64,000 nucleotides of DNA from NCBI GenBank assembly GCA_017473015.1, contig JAFUNP010000016.1, positions 1 through 64,000 on the forward strand, in the 5' to 3' direction. This DNA comes from Oscillospiraceae bacterium. GTDB taxonomy: Bacteria; Bacillota; Clostridia; Oscillospirales; Ruminococcaceae. Positions 1 to 8,413 of this stretch are shown piece by piece. Below the pieces are notes generated by a model. It was not told the DNA's origin. It did not search any database and saw nothing but the letters and a program-made list of their open reading frames with translations. The translations under genes were made by a program, and so were the position numbers. Within the stretch, counting starts at the first letter, position 1, and every line of letters starts with the position of its first letter.

Positions 1-90
1 ATTTTGTCGATAAACAAAAATAAGCGATGCCCAGTTGTTACACTAAGCATCGCTCATTCTGTTGTTGTTACCAACCCCGCCTGACAGATG

Positions 91-155
91 CCGTAAAATA
101 GTTAAGTTGTTCCTTAACTGTTTTACGGACACCCGCCTTTTGCGGAGCTTTTTTG
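91..155 (+). terminator. Hairpin pair with T-run upstream of the coat genes
   Basis: A 16-bp stem (91-106 with 113-128, one G-T pair) has a 6-base loop. A short CCGC/GCGG hairpin at 133-145 and a T-run at 149-154 follow. It probably ends a gene to the left of the window. I see no gene in positions 1-216. Confidence 0.55.
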
Positions 156-216
156 TTGCATAAATTTATAAATCCTTCTAATACTATTACCAAATCACTT
201 ATGAAAGGATTTATTT

Positions 217-402
217 ATGAAAAAAATAACCGAAAAAGAACTGGGTGCTTACAACGAACTGCTTACCCAGGAAAAAGCAGCTATAGACAAATTTAACTAC
301 TATGCACAGAACTGCAAAGACCCTGAGCTGAAAAAGCTGTGTAAAGAAGCAGCTCAGCGCCATCAGGAACATTTCAATATTATCTTTTCACAGATACAGT
401 AG
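217..402 (+). CDS. Small CotF-like spore coat-related protein (61 aa)
   Basis: This short, charged, all-helical protein is followed after 9 bases by a second protein of the same general kind. The spacing of helix residues (Asn-Tyr-Tyr pairs, a His-rich second helix) resembles half of a coat F four-helix fold. The start is set by an AAAGGA site shortly upstream. By analogy with the coat F family it would be part of the spore coat or forespore; that role is inferred from similarity and the neighbour only. Small standalone helical coat-F fragments are common in Clostridia. Confidence 0.6.
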   Translation: MKKITEKELGAYNELLTQEKAAIDKFNYYAQNCKDPELKKLCKEAAQRHQEHFNIIFSQIQ

Positions 403-411
403 GAGGAAACT

Positions 412-726
412 ATGGCTTACGATGATAAAACAATGATGACAGATATGCTGGCTACACAGAAATTTATTGCATCAAACTACAACAACTATGCGGGCGAATG
501 CTCTACCAAGCGGTCAAAAGCAAAGCTGATGAAAATCCTTGGTGAAGAACACGATATTCAGTTTAAAATATTTGAAAACATGCAGGCCAAAGGCTGGTAT
601 GAAACCACACCTGCACCGGTTGATAAAGTAAACCAGGCGGTACAGACACATATTTCTGCTGCAACAAATGTAAAAAATGCAAAAACACCGGCTAAAAAAC
701 GGACCAAATCCTCTGCAAAGAAATAG
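412..726 (+). CDS. CotF-family spore coat protein
   Basis: The 104-aa protein opens with an acidic helix containing a DMLATQKFIASNYNNYA-type segment, then a second helix with HDIQFKIFENM. This is the typical pattern of coat F domain proteins, which pack as ferritin-like helices in the spore coat. The C-terminal 30 residues are Ala/Lys rich (TPAKKRTKSSAKK) and probably disordered. An AGGAGG site ends just before the start, and the gene is 9 bases downstream of the related 61-aa gene, so the two are likely co-transcribed. Family assignment is fairly secure; exact coat location is not known. Confidence 0.75.
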   Translation: MAYDDKTMMTDMLATQKFIASNYNNYAGECSTKRSKAKLMKILGEEHDIQFKIFENMQAKGWYETTPAPVDKVNQAVQTHISAATNVKNAKTPAKKRTKSSAKK

Positions 727-826
727 CTGTGGCTGACCGCGGTGGTGGAGTTATACAAAACAGAAGGAAGCAGGTTTGACTTGTTTTGGTTTTTAAACAA
801 ACTTTTTCTGCAGAGCAATAATACTC

Positions 827-855
827 TTGTGATTATCCGGCCTCCATAATATAAT
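827..855 (+). promoter_or_regulatory. Sigma-A type promoter of the amidohydrolase gene
   Basis: TTGTGA (827-832) and TATAAT (850-855) are separated by 17 bases. The predicted start site near 862 is about 40 bases before the ATG at 903. Confidence 0.6.
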
Positions 856-902
856 GTATTCATCAACTGACAAAAAATCACAGTATAAAGGAGGATAAGA
901 AA

Positions 903-2327
903 ATGACATCCAAAGAACAGATTATCCGTCTGGTTGACGGTAAAAAGGATTTCTTTTCTAAAGTAAGTGACGATGTATGGAGCACCCCGGAGCTGGGTTT
1001 TCTGGAGTTCAAATCAGCCCGGACTCTTATGAATGCACTTAAAGAACAGGGATTTGAAGTGGAAAATAACCTGGCTGGCATTGAAACGGCATTTAAAGGC
1101 ACCTGGGGTACAGGCAAACCCGTTATCTCATTTCTGGGCGAATTTGACGCCCTGCCGTCTTTGAGCCAGCAGGCATCCTGCAATGTGAAAGCACCTGTGG
1201 AAGAAGGCGGCAATGGTCACGGCTGTGGTCACTGTAACCTGGGGGCTGGCAGCATGGCTGCCGCTACAGCACTGAAAAACTATATGGAAGAAAACAATCT
1301 GCCGGGCACAGTTGTTTATTTCGGCTGCCCGGCTGAAGAATCAGGCTGCGGAAAAACATTTATGGCCAGAGAAGGCGTTTTTGACGGGGTGGATATAGCC
1401 ATCACATGGCATCCCGGTTCTACAAACAATGTGTGGGGTGTTTCCACACTGGCAAATATTATTGTACTGTTTCATTTCAAAGGTGTGACAAGCCATGCTG
1501 CTGCATCACCGCACCTGGGCAGAAGCGCCCTGGATGCTGCTGAACTGATGAATGTGGGTGTAAACTTCCTGCGTGAGCATGTTATTCCTGAAGCCAGAAT
1601 GCATTATGCATTCCAGGATGTGGGCGGCGGCGCACCGAATGTTGTACAGGACAGAGCTACCGTGCTGTATTATATCCGCGCTCCAAAAACTGAGCAGGTA
1701 ATGGAAATTTATCCAAGAGTGGTAAAATGTGCAGAGGGCGCAGCCCATATGACAGAGACACAGCTGACTGTAGAAATCAAAACAGCACTTTCTGACTATA
1801 TTCCTAACGATGTGGTTTCCAAGACCATGAGTGATGCAATGGTGGAAATAGGCCCGATAGAATTTTCTGACGAGGCAAAGGCTTTTGCAGAAGAAATGTA
1901 CAAATCACTGTCTGAATCTGATATAAAATCAGGCATTGGTACACTTATGTCTCATATGCCTGCAGAAGTGGCTGCACAGCGTGTACACGAAAAACTGATA
2001 CCTGATGTGTTTCCATACAAACGTCTGCCGGTTCACATGCCGGGTTCTACTGATGTGGGTGACGTTTCCTATGTGGTGCCTACAGCACAGCTTTCAGCTG
2101 CTACAGCTATTATAGGTACACCTGGTCACTCATGGCAGCAGACTGCACAGGCCAATTCTGTGCTGGCTCATGAAGGTCTGACTTATGCAGCCAAAGTAAT
2201 GGCTCTCACCGGTGTGAAATTCCTGGAAAATCCGGAACTTGTGGAAAAAGCACAGGCAGAGCTGAAAGCTGCTACAGGAGGCATTTACAACTGTCCTATT
2301 CCAAAGGATGTAAAACCTCAGCCTTAA
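903..2327 (+). CDS. M20 family amidohydrolase, AbgB-like
   Basis: The 474-aa protein belongs to the M20 amidohydrolase/aminoacylase group and most resembles p-aminobenzoyl-glutamate hydrolase subunit B (AbgB). Metal-binding signatures are visible: GHGCGHC at about residues 105-111, the Glu-Glu pair in PAEESGCGK near 145, and HPGSTNN near 165. Such enzymes hydrolyse N-acyl amino acids in the cytoplasm with two bound metal ions. The start is fixed by AGGAGG at 890-895. The gene stands alone between its own promoter and a strong terminator. The substrate cannot be told from sequence, and no AbgA or AbgT partner is present. Confidence 0.85.
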   Translation: MTSKEQIIRLVDGKKDFFSKVSDDVWSTPELGFLEFKSARTLMNALKEQGFEVENNLAGIETAFKGTWGTGKPVISFLGEFDALPSLSQQASCNVKAPVEEGGNGHGCGHCNLGAGSMAAATALKNYMEENNLPGTVVYFGCPAEESGCGKTFMAREGVFDGVDIAITWHPGSTNNVWGVSTLANIIVLFHFKGVTSHAAASPHLGRSALDAAELMNVGVNFLREHVIPEARMHYAFQDVGGGAPNVVQDRATVLYYIRAPKTEQVMEIYPRVVKCAEGAAHMTETQLTVEIKTALSDYIPNDVVSKTMSDAMVEIGPIEFSDEAKAFAEEMYKSLSESDIKSGIGTLMSHMPAEVAAQRVHEKLIPDVFPYKRLPVHMPGSTDVGDVSYVVPTAQLSAATAIIGTPGHSWQQTAQANSVLAHEGLTYAAKVMALTGVKFLENPELVEKAQAELKAATGGIYNCPIPKDVKPQP

Positions 2328-2352
2328 ATCAAATAGAATAAAACACAAAAAT

Positions 2353-2395
2353 ACCGGCTGCAGATTACTCTGCAGCCGGTTTACTTATATAATAA
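2353..2395. terminator. Bidirectional terminator between converging genes
   Basis: A perfect 12-bp stem (2353-2364 with 2369-2380, TTAC loop) lies between the amidohydrolase stop and the stop of the minus-strand gene at 2400. T-rich sequence follows on the plus strand. Confidence 0.8.
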
Positions 2396-2399
2396 TTTA

Positions 2400-3263
2400 T
2401 CAGAAGCCCGCTACTTTTGCCATATTGTCCAGCATAGGTTGCAGGCATATCAGTGTGGCGGCGGCACTGGCAAAATTGGCCCGTATACCGTATTTAAACC
2501 GCCAGCCGTTTTCGCAATCAGTAAATTTTTTGCTGTAAATATACCCTTCGGCCATAGCTATCAGTGCTTCAGGTCCTATCAGCAGTATCCACCCGAACAG
2601 AAAAGCACCCCATCCGTCTTTTATCATCATTGTGGATATAACGATGTTCAGTGCCAGCTGGGTGGCAAGGTTTGCGAGCATAAAATATCTCAGATTGTTT
2701 TTGTTTTTCAGCCCGAAAGCCAGCAGCACCAGATATTCAATTATTATTGTAGGTATGAACGATGACAGAAACTGCACTGGATACACCTGCCATACAGGCC
2801 GTACAGTGTGACTCATGGTAGTGTAATCAAGAGTGATATTTGTGCGGAATGTTTTTCGTTCTATCTTTTCACTTATGGAAACATTGCCGTCCTCTGTTAC
2901 AATAATTACTCTGAATTCTGACGGCGGATGGTAAGAAAATGTATGCACGCCGTTTTCTGATGTAAGCTCACCCCAGGTAAGCGAATTTTTCACAGACACA
3001 GCAGGGTACCAGCCATCACCGGACATACCGAAAAGTATTTCCAGCATTTCTTCGTCATATTTTTCTTTTATTTCATCGTCAGGTTCTTTTTCCACAGGCC
3101 AGCTGTCATATTCAGGTGCCAGCAGGTCCATATAGTAAACACCTTCCGGGGCATTTTCAAGCTTTATGGTAATTTTGGGCTTTGGTGCCATATCTGCAAA
3201 GGCTGTCACAGACAGGGCGCAGAACAGCACGGCAGCAATCACAACAGTTTTTATATATCTCAT
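2400..3263 (-). CDS. Secreted/membrane protein of unknown function, signal peptide plus C-terminal TM bundle
   Basis: The 287-aa protein begins with a clear Sec signal peptide (hydrophobic core at residues 5-20, cleavage after AFA near 23). An extracytoplasmic region of about 130 residues follows, starting DMAPKPKITIKLE. The C-terminal half has about four hydrophobic helices from residue 165. Proteins with a DMAPKP start and this layout are common, uncharacterised Clostridia membrane proteins. GGAGG in the upstream minus strand gives the start. I do not recognise a function. Confidence 0.7.
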   Translation of the reverse strand: MRYIKTVVIAAVLFCALSVTAFADMAPKPKITIKLENAPEGVYYMDLLAPEYDSWPVEKEPDDEIKEKYDEEMLEILFGMSGDGWYPAVSVKNSLTWGELTSENGVHTFSYHPPSEFRVIIVTEDGNVSISEKIERKTFRTNITLDYTTMSHTVRPVWQVYPVQFLSSFIPTIIIEYLVLLAFGLKNKNNLRYFMLANLATQLALNIVISTMMIKDGWGAFLFGWILLIGPEALIAMAEGYIYSKKFTDCENGWRFKYGIRANFASAAATLICLQPMLDNMAKVAGF

Positions 3264-3334
3264 ATCGGCACCTCCTGTCTCTGATTATATAATACCATAT
3301 AAATCTTAATAATTGATTAATAATCAGTCACAGA

Positions 3335-3374
3335 AAAATTACAAAATAAAAACAGAGTGTGTTCCACTCTGTTT
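3335..3374 (-). terminator. Terminator of the YitT-like gene
   Basis: A 10-bp stem (3350-3359 with 3365-3374) overlaps the stop codon of the minus-strand gene. A T-rich tract follows in the minus direction. Confidence 0.7.
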
Positions 3375-3972
3375 AAAGTTCTATGTTCTGTATTTTATCT
3401 ATTATCCGGCTGGACAGGGTAACTGTCAGCAGGGAGAAGATGATTTTGCTGAAAGGAATATATGAAAGGGAAAGAGTGAGTACAGTCAGGTCAGTCAGCA
3501 GATATGCCTGAGAAATACGGCATTTTGTAAGCTTTGATATAACCAGTGCCAGCGCATCATCACCGCCGCATGCACCGCCTTTTTTTACCACTATGCCTAC
3601 ACCTATGCCTACAAACACTGCGCCGATTATGGCGGCAACCAGAGGCTGACTGCTCATATCCGGCAGTACATAACCTATGGCTTCCCACACATTGTAGCAT
3701 AACGAAAAGGACAGGGAAGCAAACGCTGCGTTTTTTAGAAATCTGTTGCCCAGAAATTTCCAGCCCAGCATATAACAGCACATATCCAGCAGCGGATTGG
3801 TTATGCCGGGGGAAACACCTGTCCAATGATTTATCAGCAATACCGTGCCCAGCACACCGCCTTCCGTAATCCGGCTCTGACTGTGTACATTGAACAGGCC
3901 GAAAGACAGTATGGCTGCCCCGCAGAAAATCACCGCATAGTGGCAGAGTGCGGAAAATATTCTGTTCTTCAT
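3373..3972 (-). CDS. YitT-family integral membrane protein
   Basis: The 199-aa protein has five or six hydrophobic helices with the YitT/DUF161 signatures: an early helix with SFGLFNVHSQ, then TEGGVLG, then a glycine-rich GVGIVVKKGGACGGDD loop. It lacks the C-terminal DUF2179 domain found in longer YitT proteins, so it is the short form. The family's transport role is not established; it acts in the cytoplasmic membrane. An AGGTAGAA-type site precedes the start. Confidence 0.75.
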   Translation of the reverse strand: MKNRIFSALCHYAVIFCGAAILSFGLFNVHSQSRITEGGVLGTVLLINHWTGVSPGITNPLLDMCCYMLGWKFLGNRFLKNAAFASLSFSLCYNVWEAIGYVLPDMSSQPLVAAIIGAVFVGIGVGIVVKKGGACGGDDALALVISKLTKCRISQAYLLTDLTVLTLSLSYIPFSKIIFSLLTVTLSSRIIDKIQNIEL

Positions 3973-3989
3973 ATTCTACCTCCATGCTA

Positions 3990-4026
3990 AAAAAATAGCT
4001 GACCTGTACAGGTCAGCCGGTTTTTC
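3990..4026. terminator. Terminator of rpmB (bidirectional palindrome)
   Basis: A perfect palindrome at 3998-4017 lies just after the rpmB stop, followed by a T-run (A-run on the plus strand) in the minus direction. A short T-run also follows on the plus strand. Confidence 0.8.
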
Positions 4027-4034
4027 AAGTTAAA

Positions 4035-4223
4035 TTAGATAGCTCTTGTAACCTTACCAGAGCGAAGACATCTGGTGCATACGTGAATATAACGTGGAGA
4101 ACCGTCCACGATAGCTTTAACTCTCTTTACGTTTGGTTTCCAAGCTCTGTTAGAGCGTCTGTGTGAGTGAGAAACTTTGATACCGAAAGCTACACCCTTG
4201 CCACAACAATCACATTTTGCCAT
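4035..4223 (-). CDS. rpmB: 50S ribosomal protein L28
   Basis: The 62-aa basic protein starts MAKCDCCGKG and contains the L28 core HSHRRSNRAWKPN. It also has four cysteines in two CxxC pairs (CDCC near the N-terminus and CTRC near the C-terminus), so it is the zinc-binding form of L28. It is a structural component of the large ribosomal subunit. The gene is monocistronic, with its own promoter, an AGGAGGTG ribosome site and a strong terminator. Length and motifs fit the family fully. Confidence 0.97.
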   Translation of the reverse strand: MAKCDCCGKGVAFGIKVSHSHRRSNRAWKPNVKRVKAIVDGSPRYIHVCTRCLRSGKVTRAI

Positions 4224-4258
4224 TCTGTTTGCACCTCCTAAAATTTGATAACTATATC

Positions 4259-4294
4259 ATTATAACAGATTATTTACTATTTTGCAATAGTAAA
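4259..4294 (-). promoter_or_regulatory. rpmB promoter overlapping a 9-bp inverted repeat
   Basis: On the minus strand, TTGCAA (4287-4282) and TATAAT (4264-4259) are 17 bases apart. The -35 region sits inside a perfect 9-bp dyad (4273-4281 with 4286-4294, 4-base centre), which could be an operator. Positions 4295-4500, between this promoter and the one for the site-2 protease, are AT rich and hold no gene I can support. Confidence 0.65.
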
Positions 4295-4507
4295 CAGACA
4301 TTTTTAATTGCTCAATTAGTTTAGCATAAATAAACAATAATATCAAGTAAAATTTTACAAAAAAACGAAAATATTTTTATAATATTTGTTTTTATATTTT
4401 TTATTTCCAACACATAATTACTTTATACTGTGTGACATACAGTATAACTATTATCACACTGTCTGCAATATATTTCTGAAACTGCCAGACTGCACAGCAA
4501 ATATGGC

Positions 4508-4536
4508 TTGAAAAAATATTACATAAACTATATAAT
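4508..4536 (+). promoter_or_regulatory. Promoter of the site-2 protease/scp operon
   Basis: TTGAAA (4508-4513) and TATAAT (4531-4536) have ideal 17-base spacing, 22 bases before the ATG at 4559. Confidence 0.75.
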
Positions 4537-4558
4537 AATAGTTTAAGGAGAATGAATT

Positions 4559-5221
4559 ATGTTTAACCTTAATCCTTTGACAATAGTGGTGCGCGCTATT
4601 GTTTTGCTTGTTACAATTCCTGTCCACGAAGCGGCACACGCCTGGACAGCTGACAGACTGGGGGACCCCACTGCCCGTTACAGAGGCAGGCTGACACTGA
4701 ACCCTATGGCACATTTTGACCCTATGGGGGCAGTGGCCATGATACTTACAGGTATAGGCTGGGCCAGACCAGTGCCTATCAACCCTATGAACTTTGAAGA
4801 CTCCAAAAAAGGCATGGCTGTTTCTGCCGCCGCAGGCCCTGTATCAAACCTGATGCTGGCTGCCGCCAGTCTTATAGTTACAAAAATTATTCTTTATGTG
4901 AGCTACCTGGCAGGCTTTGGCACAGTTGCCAGCACATTGTACACTGTTTTTTACACAATGTGTACTATCAATATTTCTCTGGCTATTTTTAACCTTATGC
5001 CTTTTCCGCCTTTTGACGGCTCACGCATATTCAATTATTTTTTAAGCGACAGACTGTATTTCAAAATTATGGAATACGAACAGCAGATTTTTATGGTGGT
5101 GTTCGGGCTGCTGGTGCTGGGCGTGTTTGACGCTCCGCTCAGTTTTCTCAACGGCATTATTTTTACACTGCTGGATAAACTCACATTTTTTGTGGATGTG
5201 ATTTTCAGATTTATTTTTTAA
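4559..5221 (+). CDS. Site-2 protease family membrane metalloprotease (M50)
   Basis: The 220-aa membrane protein carries HEAAH at residues 23-27 inside the first helix and a NLMPFPPFDG motif near residue 144 that supplies the aspartate ligand. These are the two hallmarks of zinc site-2 proteases, which cut within the membrane. The GRLTLNPMAHFDPMG segment places it in the short YwhC-like subgroup. It opens the operon with scpA, an arrangement common in Clostridia, with AAGGAG shortly before the start. The substrate is unknown. Confidence 0.9.
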   Translation: MFNLNPLTIVVRAIVLLVTIPVHEAAHAWTADRLGDPTARYRGRLTLNPMAHFDPMGAVAMILTGIGWARPVPINPMNFEDSKKGMAVSAAAGPVSNLMLAAASLIVTKIILYVSYLAGFGTVASTLYTVFYTMCTINISLAIFNLMPFPPFDGSRIFNYFLSDRLYFKIMEYEQQIFMVVFGLLVLGVFDAPLSFLNGIIFTLLDKLTFFVDVIFRFIF

Positions 5222-5230
5222 GGAGACCGG

Positions 5231-5941
5231 ATGACACGGATTAATTATAAAATTGAAGATTTTGAAGGTCCTCTGGATTTGCTGCTGGTACTTATTTCCA
5301 AAAACAAAATGAGTATTGCCGATGTGGAAATTATCACTATTATCAATCAATATCTGGCGGTAATCAATGATGCAGAGGAAAATGACCTGGATACAGCCAG
5401 TGAATTCATCGATATGGCCGCAAGATTGATTTATCTTAAATCCGTATATCTGCTGCCCAAGGACGATGAAGGCGAAAAGCTGAAAGCTGAACTGCAGGGA
5501 CAGCTGATTGAATATTCACGGGCCAAAAAAGCCGCAGAGCTTATGCGTGCCAGATTTATCGGCGACAGAATTTTTCTGCGTCCTGCACGGGTTATACAGG
5601 AGGATTACAGCTACAGCATTGTTCATCCTGTGGACGACCTGATAAAAGGCTATGCCCGACTGGCTGACCGCAGCCTGAACCGCACACCGCCAGCTACAGA
5701 GCGTTTTGAACCTATCGTAAACGCCCCGGTGGTATCAGTTTCTTCCAAAATTTACACACTGCTGAAAAATCTTATCAAAAAAAATGTAGACTCTATACAT
5801 ACCGCTTTTGCCGGCATGCGTTCACGCAGTGAAGCCGTGGCCATGTTTCTGGCTGTGCTGGAGCTGGTACGCGCCCACAGAATAGCTGTGGACAGTGACG
5901 GCGGTATGCAACTGCTGCGAAAGGAAAAAGAAACCAAATGA
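5231..5941 (+). CDS. scpA: Segregation and condensation protein A
   Basis: The 236-aa kleisin subunit of the SMC-ScpAB condensin bridges SMC heads and binds the ScpB dimer. The N-terminal FEGPLDLLLVLI motif (residues 9-20) and the IDMAARLIYLKS helix (near residue 60) are diagnostic. The C-terminal winged helix begins near residue 165. It lies 9 bases after the protease gene and overlaps scpB by four bases (ATGA), so the two partners are translationally coupled. Confidence 0.95.
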   Translation: MTRINYKIEDFEGPLDLLLVLISKNKMSIADVEIITIINQYLAVINDAEENDLDTASEFIDMAARLIYLKSVYLLPKDDEGEKLKAELQGQLIEYSRAKKAAELMRARFIGDRIFLRPARVIQEDYSYSIVHPVDDLIKGYARLADRSLNRTPPATERFEPIVNAPVVSVSSKIYTLLKNLIKKNVDSIHTAFAGMRSRSEAVAMFLAVLELVRAHRIAVDSDGGMQLLRKEKETK

Positions 5942-6513
5942 CAATACAGGAAAGTATAAAATCAGCCGAAGCTGTTATCTTCGCCGCCGGTGAAGGCATT
6001 ACCCATGATGCACTGATGGCGGTGCTGGAAATAGATGAAAAACAGCTGATGTATGTACTGGACATGCTGAAAGAAAAATATAATCATACTGACTCAGGTG
6101 TAAATCTGATACACAATACAGAAGGTATCAGCTTTGCCACCAGCAGCGATACAGCTGACATTGTATATAAAGCTTTCAGCGTAAAGAAAAACACCCCGCT
6201 GTCCAATGCTGCCATGGAAACACTGGCAATTATTGCGTACAACCAGCCGGTTTCCCGTGCTTTTATTGAACAGGTCCGTGGTGTTGACTCGTCTTCCAGT
6301 GTAAAAACCCTGCTGGAAAGAAATCTTATCGAAGAGGCAGGCCGTCTGGAAATTCCCGGCAGACCCCTCAGCTACAAAACCACAGATGTTTTCCTGCGCA
6401 GTTTTTCACTGACCAGCCTTTCACAGCTGCCTAAAGTAAAAGTGGAAAAAGAAGGCCAGCTGTCCACTGACGATTTAGCTTTAGAGGAAGAGGACAATGA
6501 CGATATTATTTAA
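5938..6513 (+). CDS. scpB: Segregation and condensation protein B
   Basis: The 191-aa ScpB consists of two winged helices. The ETLAIIAYNQPVSRA motif at about residues 92-106 and the following VDSSSSVKTLLERNLI segment are family signatures. It dimerises and binds ScpA in condensin. The acidic C-terminal tail (residues 175-191) is typically disordered. Its start overlaps the scpA stop and its end overlaps the next gene by 17 bases. Confidence 0.95.
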   Translation: MTIQESIKSAEAVIFAAGEGITHDALMAVLEIDEKQLMYVLDMLKEKYNHTDSGVNLIHNTEGISFATSSDTADIVYKAFSVKKNTPLSNAAMETLAIIAYNQPVSRAFIEQVRGVDSSSSVKTLLERNLIEEAGRLEIPGRPLSYKTTDVFLRSFSLTSLSQLPKVKVEKEGQLSTDDLALEEEDNDDII

Positions 6514-7150
6514 AATATTGTCGGTTATCGGCATAATACTGCTGGTGCTGCTGATACTTCTTATGTGGCTGATACTGATGCCCCGTCATTTCTGGGTGGA
6601 ATACTCCAAACGCGACGGTCTGATTTTACAGGTTAATATCGGTCTGTATCGTTTTACACTTTATCCGGTGCCGGCTTTCATGCGGAAAAAAGCTGATACT
6701 GCAAAGGATAAAAGCACAGGAAAGGCAGAAGAAAAAAAGAAAAATCCTCTGGAAAATATTCAGTTTTCCTTTGACCTGATAAAACAAGTGGTTTCATCGG
6801 CAAAAGGCATTATGAAAAGAGTTTTCCGTGCCATAAAATTTCGTGATGTGTCTTTTACGGTTCCGGTTCACAGCAATGATGTACACGCTACTCAGAAAAT
6901 GTACGGTGCAGTGACAAACAGCTTTTACTCACTGAGTATTTTCCTACAGAAGCATCTGCAGATTTATTTCAAAAGTCCTGTGTTTGTGGCGGATTTTGCC
7001 GGCAGATACAGTGATGCAGTTTATTTTTACAGCAAAATAACCGCCAGCCCGGTACTGCTGCTGGTGGCGGCATATTACGCATACACCCAATACACACTTA
7101 TTATCAATAATTACACAAAGGCTGACAACGCCCCACAGAAGGAGATTTAA
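6497..7150 (+). CDS. DUF2953-like membrane-anchored protein
   Basis: The 217-aa protein has one N-terminal transmembrane helix (residues 5-27), a charged linker rich in Lys and Glu (about 68-90), and a C-terminal hydrophobic segment. The order scpA, scpB, DUF2953, ytfJ is a well-known conserved block in sporulating Clostridia, and the position supports the family call. The function is unknown, though linkage to ytfJ suggests a sporulation role. It starts inside scpB and stops 2 bases before ytfJ. Confidence 0.7.
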   Translation: MTILFKILSVIGIILLVLLILLMWLILMPRHFWVEYSKRDGLILQVNIGLYRFTLYPVPAFMRKKADTAKDKSTGKAEEKKKNPLENIQFSFDLIKQVVSSAKGIMKRVFRAIKFRDVSFTVPVHSNDVHATQKMYGAVTNSFYSLSIFLQKHLQIYFKSPVFVADFAGRYSDAVYFYSKITASPVLLLVAAYYAYTQYTLIINNYTKADNAPQKEI

Positions 7151-7152
7151 CC

Positions 7153-7575
7153 ATGGACAAACAGAATACAGTACAGGAACTTATGGCTAATACACTGGGC
7201 AAAATGCGAGAACTGGTTGATTCCAATACAGTTATCGGCACCCCTATCACAACAGAAGCCGGTGTGACTATTATTCCTGTTTCCAAAATCAGCTTCGGCT
7301 TTGTTTCAGGCGGCACAGATTTTGCCACAGAAAAACAGAAAGACCTTTTCGGCGGTGCAGCCTCCTCCGGCGCATCTATCACACCGGTAGGTTTTCTGGT
7401 GGTAAACGGCACCGGCGTGAAATTTATGCAGGTGGCTGAAGGCAACCGGACAATTGACCGCCTTATCAACATGATGCCGGAAGTTATCGACAAACTGGAA
7501 GCACTGGTTTCCAACAAAACCAAAAAAGACGGCGACGCTATCACACCTGCTGATGCCGCTGCAGAAACATTTTAA
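7153..7575 (+). CDS. ytfJ: Sporulation protein YtfJ (GerW family)
   Basis: The 140-aa protein has the family core: VIGTPITTEAGVTIIPVSKI (about residues 25-44), then a glycine-rich strand and GFLVVNGTGVKF. In Bacillus, YtfJ/GerW is made in the forespore and affects spore germination. AAGGAG lies just before the ATG, and the gene follows the DUF2953 gene by 2 bases. It supports a spore-forming host. Confidence 0.9.
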   Translation: MDKQNTVQELMANTLGKMRELVDSNTVIGTPITTEAGVTIIPVSKISFGFVSGGTDFATEKQKDLFGGAASSGASITPVGFLVVNGTGVKFMQVAEGNRTIDRLINMMPEVIDKLEALVSNKTKKDGDAITPADAAAETF

Positions 7576-7641
7576 TTGACGCAATACCCTGACGCAGACA
7601 CTCTGCGTACAGTTTACAATACAGTATATAATGGAGTAAAA

Positions 7642-8409
7642 ATGAGAGATACAAGAATTCAGAAAGCAATGGCAGATATGGGTCTGTGCTCCCGCCGCCG
7701 GGCAGAACAGATTATTCTGGAAGGCAGAGTAAAACTCAACGGTCGCCCTGTAAAACTGGGTGACAAAATGGATATGAATACAGATATTCTCCAGGTTGAT
7801 GACAGAACTATCCGCCCCAATAAAAAGAAAGAATACAAATACTATATGATGCACAAGCCACGCGGCTACATCACCACTGCAAAAGACGACCGCGGCAGAA
7901 AAACAGTTATGGACCTTATCAGTGAAATTCCGGAGAGAGTTTATCCTGTTGGCCGTCTGGACAAAGACAGTGAAGGCATGCTGCTGTTCACAAACGACGG
8001 TGAACTGGCAAACAAACTGACACACCCTTCACACCATGTGTCAAAAATGTACCGCGTTACAGTTCATCCAAAAGCAAGTGAAGAACAGATTATCGCCCTG
8101 ACCGACGGCGTTTATCTGGACGACGGCAGCAAAACCCTGCCTGCCATCATTCATGTTGTGGCTGAAGAAGATGAAAGAACAGTAATGGAAATGACTATCC
8201 GCGAAGGCAAAAACCGTCAGATTCGCCGTATGTGTGAAGCTGTAGGCCTGCAGGTGGCACGTCTTTCCAGAAAATCTATCGGTCCTGTAAAGCTGGGCAT
8301 GCTTGCCCCGGGCAAATACAGAGAACTGAAACCGGCAGAAGTTCTGGCACTGAAAAATGCTGCCACAAAAGCTGCCAGACAGAAAAGAGCAAGAGGAAAA
8401 GAGGACTAA
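7642..8409 (+). CDS. rluB: 23S rRNA pseudouridine synthase, RluB/RsuA family
   Basis: The 255-aa enzyme has an N-terminal S4 RNA-binding domain (IQKAMADMGLCSRRRAEQII) and an RsuA/RluB catalytic domain. The latter carries GRLDKDSEGMLLFTNDG, whose aspartate is the catalytic residue, and a NRQIRRM C-terminal motif. It isomerises a uridine of 23S rRNA. I chose the ATG at 7642 with GGAG at 7633-7636; an upstream in-frame TTG at 7576 would add 22 unrelated residues. A short hairpin (7592-7608) lies in the gap after ytfJ. Confidence 0.9.
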   Translation: MRDTRIQKAMADMGLCSRRRAEQIILEGRVKLNGRPVKLGDKMDMNTDILQVDDRTIRPNKKKEYKYYMMHKPRGYITTAKDDRGRKTVMDLISEIPERVYPVGRLDKDSEGMLLFTNDGELANKLTHPSHHVSKMYRVTVHPKASEEQIIALTDGVYLDDGSKTLPAIIHVVAEEDERTVMEMTIREGKNRQIRRMCEAVGLQVARLSRKSIGPVKLGMLAPGKYRELKPAEVLALKNAATKAARQKRARGKED

Positions 8410-8413
8410 TCCC

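Noticed and set aside
7592-7608. Short hairpin before rluB as a terminator
   Set aside because: A 7-bp stem without T-run; it may be structural but does not look like a terminator.
7576-7641. TTG start giving rluB 22 extra residues
   Set aside because: The extra part does not match the S4 domain start and has no ribosome site; ATG 7642 has GGAG at good spacing.
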